Shown here: piece by piece, positions 60,445 to 64,000 of the stretch
Layout of the letters: every line of letters starts with the position of its first letter
Position numbering within the stretch: position 1 is the first letter of the stretch
Assembly (NCBI RefSeq): GCF_001894865.1
Contig: NZ_BCXA01000028.1
Span: forward strand, 1-64,000
Direction of reading: 5' to 3'
Length of the DNA stretch: 64,000 nt
Source of the DNA: Rhodococcus maanshanensis NBRC 100610
GTDB lineage: Bacteria > Actinomycetota > Actinomycetes > Mycobacteriales > Mycobacteriaceae
Made by a program: the position numbers and the translations under genes
Notes under the pieces: generated by a model
Database searches by the model: none
The model's input: only the letters and a program-made list of their open reading frames with translations
Told to the model about the DNA's origin: nothing

Positions 60445-63285
60445 TTACGGCCGGCTTGCCGCGCTCTCCCCGACCAGGTCGGACAGCAGCGCGTTGATCT
60501 GGGCCCGGTCGAGGCCGGCTCCCCGCGCGGTGTGTCGGGCGTACTCCCGTGCGCTGAGCGCATCGCGGACCGCGGCGGCCTCCCTCGGACCGTCGATCGG
60601 GTCCATCCCCTCCGGCAGGAACCCGATCCGGCCGCCGAGCGATTGCACCGCCCCGGCCAGCACCGCGGCCTCCACCGGGTGCCCGGCGCCGGCCAGGACC
60701 GCGGCGGAGGTGTGCATCAGCACCAGCCAGGACGTCACGTCACCGTCCTCCTCGAGCACCGACTGCATGTGCCGTGCCGCGGACATCGCGGACGACACGT
60801 CGCCCGCGTCCATCGACGTCTTCATCAGCGCCCACGTCGAGGAGCTGACCGACCACGCGTTGCCGATGCGCTCGGCGACGGCGATCGCCGTCTCCAACTC
60901 CGCGCGCGCCTCCTGCGGGCGACCGTCGTTGCGCAACACCATGCCGAGCACCATCCGGGCGTCCGCCTCCGCGAAGCCCGACCCGAGCGCGTGCGCGGTC
61001 GCGGCGCCCTCGCGGACGAGGTCGAGACCCGCGTCGAGGTTGCCGTCCATCGACAGGAAGTAGCCGCACCACGCCCTCAGCCGGGCCGCCTCGGCGAGGT
61101 CGCCCGCTGCCTCCCACGCGGCGGCGGACTCCCGCGCGGCGTCGGACGCGGCAGCCCGGTTCCCGGTGAGGTACGTCAGCGACGCGACACCAGCCATCGC
61201 CCGCGCGAACAGTCGCGGCTCGGGAGGACTCGGGTCCGCCGCGACCGCGTCGAGGGCCGACTGCAGGAAGCCGAGCCCCTCACCGATGCGGCCCATCCGG
61301 TACCAGAACCAGTACAAACCGCCGGCCAGCTCCAGGGCGTAGTGCGCCTCTCCCGCCGCGAGCGCGGACACCAGGGCCGCCCGGTGCTCGGCCTGGTCGG
61401 CGGAGAGCTCGCGCATCACCTCCGCCGATTTCGCGCCGTACAGCGCGGACTGGCGGGCGCTGACACGGGCCAGCACGTGGGTCCGGTGTCTCGCCTCGGA
61501 CAGCTCACGCTCGGCCGGATCGGACCGCTGCCATGCGAAGTGCTTGATGGTCTGCAACATCCGGTAGCGCCGGGGCGAGGTGCCGGGCAGGACGGTGAGC
61601 AGCGATCGGCGCACCAGTGCGGTCACCGGCTGTACCGAGGCGACCGCGGACTGAGCCCCGGTGACGGCCGCGGCGCCGCCGATGTCGAAGCTGTCCGCGA
61701 ACGCCGCCACCCGACGCAGCAGTTCCGCCTCCTCGTCGTCGAGCAGTCGGTAGCTCCAGTCGATGGTGTCCGCGAGCCTGCGCTGTCTCGGTGGGGCGCT
61801 GCGGGACCCGCCGCGCAGGAGGGTGAAGCGGTCCCCCAGCCCGTCGGCGATCTGCCGCTCGGAGAGCACCCGAAGCTGTGCGGTGGCGAGTTCGATGCCG
61901 AGTGGGATGCCGTCGAGTTCGGCGCAGATCGTGCGCACCGTCGGGGCGTTCGACTCGTCGAGAGTCCATCCTGGCACCACGCCGCCCGCGCGTGCCGCGA
62001 ACAGGTCCCGCGCCTCGTCCGGCACGAGCGGCGAGACCTCGTGCAGCGCTTCCCCATCCACGTCCAGGGGTTCGCGACTGGTGGCGAGCAGCCGCACCCG
62101 AGGACAGCGTGCGGCGAGCGTGGCGGCCAGCGCCGCGGCGTCGGCGATGACGTGCTCGCAGTTGTCGAGGATCATCAGCATCGTCCGCCCGGCGAGCACA
62201 CCGGCGAGATGCTCCGCGCTGCCGACCCCTGGCAGTCCGAGTGCCGAGGCCACCGCGGGCACGATCAGGGCGCCGTCGGTGAGGGCGCCGAGATCCACCA
62301 TCCACGGGCCGTCGCCATCACGTCTGCGGCGCGCGACCTCGATCGCGAGTCTGGTCTTGCCGACCCCACCCGGTCCGACGAGGGTGACCACGGGATGCTC
62401 GCACAGCGCCGCGGTCACCGACTCGATGTCGGCCGCCCGGCCCACCAGCAGGCTCCGCGGGGACGGCAGGTTCGATGCGCGGGTCAGATCGAATTCGGTC
62501 GAGGGGGTCGCCGCCTGCCCGTGCAGCGCGGCATCCTGCGCCAGCACGGCCGCCTCGAGCTGCCGCAGGCCCACTCCTGGGTCGATGCCGAGTTCGTCGT
62601 CCAGGATCGCTCGGATCCGGCGCAGCGCGGCCAGCGCGTCGGACTGTCGACCGCCGCGATACAGCGCGAGCACCAGGATCTCCCAGACCCGCTCGTCAAG
62701 GGGATGTTCGGCGGTCATGGCCTCCGCCTCGGCGGCGACCTCCGCGAATCGCTCCCTGCGCAGGCCCATCTCGAGCAACGATCTGCGGGCCGCCACATGT
62801 ATCGCGGTCAGCCGGGCGATCTCCGGCGCCGTGAACTCGGATCCGGCGATGTCGGCATACGGCGAGCCCCGCCACAGCGACAGGGCCTCCAGGTAGGCGG
62901 CGGCCGCACCGTCCGCCGACGTGTCCGCGACCTCCGCGCCGAGCCGGACCAACTCCTCGAACCGCGCGACGTCGACGCTGCCGCGCTCGGCCGCGAGCAG
63001 GTATCGGCTGCCGTCGCGCACCAGCACCCCGTCCGCGCGCCGGGCCCTGTCGGGACTGAGCAGGTCGCGCAGCTTGGAGATCGCGACATGCAACGAGCTG
63101 AGCTTGGGCTGATCGAGGTCGTGCCACACCTGGGCGAGCAGGCGCTCGGACGACACGGAGTACGGGTAGGCGAGGACGAGCGCCGCGAGCAACGCGCGTT
63201 GGCGGGCGCCGCCGAGGTCGATCGGGCGGCCGTCGCGGAGCGCCGCGACGGGCCCGAGCACCCGCAGTTCCAGGCCTTCCGGCAT
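60445..63285 (-). CDS. SARP/AfsR-type regulator with NB-ARC and TPR domains
   Basis: A 946-aa regulator. Residues 1-95 are a winged-helix OmpR-type DNA-binding domain (RQRALLAALVLAYPYSVSSERLLAQVW) and 100-250 a bacterial transcriptional activation domain. About 270-600 is an NB-ARC/STAND ATPase (Walker A LVGPGGVGKTRLAIEVA, Walker B MLMILDNCEHV, LLATSREPL, GIPLGIELATAQL), and the C-terminus carries TPR-like helical repeats. This architecture is the AfsR/SARP family that activates specialised-metabolite genes. ATG at 63285 with GAGGAGG. The only adjacent target visible is the flavin oxidoreductase. Confidence 0.92.
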   Translation of the reverse strand: MPEGLELRVLGPVAALRDGRPIDLGGARQRALLAALVLAYPYSVSSERLLAQVWHDLDQPKLSSLHVAISKLRDLLSPDRARRADGVLVRDGSRYLLAAERGSVDVARFEELVRLGAEVADTSADGAAAAYLEALSLWRGSPYADIAGSEFTAPEIARLTAIHVAARRSLLEMGLRRERFAEVAAEAEAMTAEHPLDERVWEILVLALYRGGRQSDALAALRRIRAILDDELGIDPGVGLRQLEAAVLAQDAALHGQAATPSTEFDLTRASNLPSPRSLLVGRAADIESVTAALCEHPVVTLVGPGGVGKTRLAIEVARRRRDGDGPWMVDLGALTDGALIVPAVASALGLPGVGSAEHLAGVLAGRTMLMILDNCEHVIADAAALAATLAARCPRVRLLATSREPLDVDGEALHEVSPLVPDEARDLFAARAGGVVPGWTLDESNAPTVRTICAELDGIPLGIELATAQLRVLSERQIADGLGDRFTLLRGGSRSAPPRQRRLADTIDWSYRLLDDEEAELLRRVAAFADSFDIGGAAAVTGAQSAVASVQPVTALVRRSLLTVLPGTSPRRYRMLQTIKHFAWQRSDPAERELSEARHRTHVLARVSARQSALYGAKSAEVMRELSADQAEHRAALVSALAAGEAHYALELAGGLYWFWYRMGRIGEGLGFLQSALDAVAADPSPPEPRLFARAMAGVASLTYLTGNRAAASDAARESAAAWEAAGDLAEAARLRAWCGYFLSMDGNLDAGLDLVREGAATAHALGSGFAEADARMVLGMVLRNDGRPQEARAELETAIAVAERIGNAWSVSSSTWALMKTSMDAGDVSSAMSAARHMQSVLEEDGDVTSWLVLMHTSAAVLAGAGHPVEAAVLAGAVQSLGGRIGFLPEGMDPIDGPREAAAVRDALSAREYARHTARGAGLDRAQINALLSDLVGESAASRP

Positions 63286-63360
63286 GGCTCGATCCTCCTC
63301 AGCGCCCCCGATTCCCTTGAGCGCCAGAGGCTACCGGACTCGCCTGGCCGCCCGGCCGCC

Positions 63361-63996
63361 TCAGCCCCTCGGCACGACCCGCGAGAGCACTCCCGGCAGC
63401 GGGTGCCAGTCCGAGGTCACCACGCTCGCGTTGGCTGTCGCGAGTTCGTCGAGGCGGGCGAGCGCCGCCGCCTCAGGTGGACTGATGCCGTCGATCGCGG
63501 GGGCGACGTTGTGCGCATCGGTCATCACCAGCAGGTAGCCCCGATCGCGATACCAGGCGGTGTCGATGCCGCCGCTCACGAAGGCCGAGGCGTCCCCGTC
63601 GAAGATCACGAACCACGGCCGGATCGAGGCGTCCGGATACCGGACCTGCCGGGGGTCACCCGCCTCCGCGCGAAGCACCGCGGGGAAGGCGACAGCCTGC
63701 TCAAGCGCGCCCGCCGCGGCCAGATCCCGGAGATGGGTGGCGTATTCGACGTCCGTCCACAGCGGGTCGGCCGGGTTCTTCTGCTCCACCGTGCCGGGGA
63801 TCAGCTCGATGATGAACTTTCCCGCCAGCTCGCCCCGCCCGGGCCAGCCGTCGGTCCGCACGGCCTCGTCGAGGGTGACGGGCGCGCCGCCGGTCAGATC
63901 GGACGGGCGGAACAGAGCGGAGCCGAGCCGCTCGTCGAGCAGGGCGTCGAACTCGCGGGGGCCGAGCCCACCTGGGGCGTTGAAGCCGTCTTTCAT
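63361..63996 (-). CDS. Hypothetical protein at the window edge
   Basis: A 211-aa protein with a basic/acidic alternating sequence and the stretches GKFIIELIPGTVEQKNPADPLWTDVEYATHL, RPWFVIFDGDASAFVSGG and YRDRGYLLVMTDAHNV. No family recognised. The ATG at 63996 lacks a visible ribosome site because the window ends four bases later, so the true start may lie outside. Same strand as the SARP regulator. Confidence 0.6.
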   Translation of the reverse strand: MKDGFNAPGGLGPREFDALLDERLGSALFRPSDLTGGAPVTLDEAVRTDGWPGRGELAGKFIIELIPGTVEQKNPADPLWTDVEYATHLRDLAAAGALEQAVAFPAVLRAEAGDPRQVRYPDASIRPWFVIFDGDASAFVSGGIDTAWYRDRGYLLVMTDAHNVAPAIDGISPPEAAALARLDELATANASVVTSDWHPLPGVLSRVVPRG

Positions 63997-64000
63997 CTCG

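Overview
This is a GC-rich actinobacterial chromosome segment, most likely from a mycolic-acid-containing genus of the Rhodococcus/Nocardia type. That assignment is an inference from base composition, from many start codons sitting directly behind a -10 hexamer, and from gene order. The order argB-argJ-argC ... pheT-pheS-tsnR-rplT-rpmI-infC ... uvrA-MBL hydrolase ... USP ... uvrB-DUF402-coaE-rpsA ... polA ... pdtaR matches, as I remember it, the Mycobacterium tuberculosis Rv1654-to-Rv1626 block. No species is claimed.

Layout. 1-2775: arginine biosynthesis (argB partial, argJ, argC) with a candidate ARG box. 2831-8161: a DUF420 membrane protein, an acyl-CoA ligase divergent from a TetR regulator plus an AidB-like acyl-CoA dehydrogenase, and two small proteins. 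8275-14455: translation operon infC-rpmI-rplT-tsnR-like-pheS-pheT, led by an ATC start codon and a roughly 320-nt leader. 14462-15299: DUF1844 and DUF1801 proteins. 15300-21165: an accessory island with a SIR2-like/TIR protein overlapping an nSTAND-type NTPase with a membrane helix and WD40 propellers, followed by a perfect CRP-like site and a 43-aa ORF. 21194-29304: uvrA, MBL hydrolase, DoxX protein with helical repeats, NTF2-like protein, HelD/HelR-type RNA polymerase ATPase, universal stress protein. 29454-34010: a hydrolase fused to an ABC ATPase, its permease, and an SCO6745-type protein. 34081-41427: uvrB, DUF402, coaE-GrpB fusion, two small ORFs, rpsA, a methyltransferase. 41438-42492: SPFH/band-7 protein plus a ribbon-helix-helix protein behind a 34-bp palindrome. 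42498-48659: polar amino-acid ABC importer, isopropylmalate/isocitrate-type dehydrogenase, 2H phosphoesterase, thioredoxin, PIG-L deacetylase, tyrosine phosphatase-like protein. 48690-57710: polA, a complete branched-chain amino-acid ABC importer, and the ANTAR antiterminator pdtaR. 57777-64000: a tRNA with anticodon CAA, small secreted and hypothetical proteins, a flavin oxidoreductase with an adjacent SARP/NB-ARC/TPR regulator, and an unknown protein at the edge.

How the genes work together. The nucleotide-excision genes uvrA and uvrB, and polA, share a promoter pattern (TGTCGGT-like box, 8-nt spacer, TANNNT) that fits the PafBC / RecA-independent DNA-damage promoter. The strongest candidate for an undescribed system is the island at 15557-20583. 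There a predicted NAD-consuming TIR effector, carried behind a SIR2 domain that lacks its usual catalytic residues, is translationally coupled to a membrane-anchored STAND ATPase with about twelve WD40 repeats. This looks like a split sensor/effector immune module inserted in an otherwise conserved core locus. All positions come from reading the sequence; no database searches were run.
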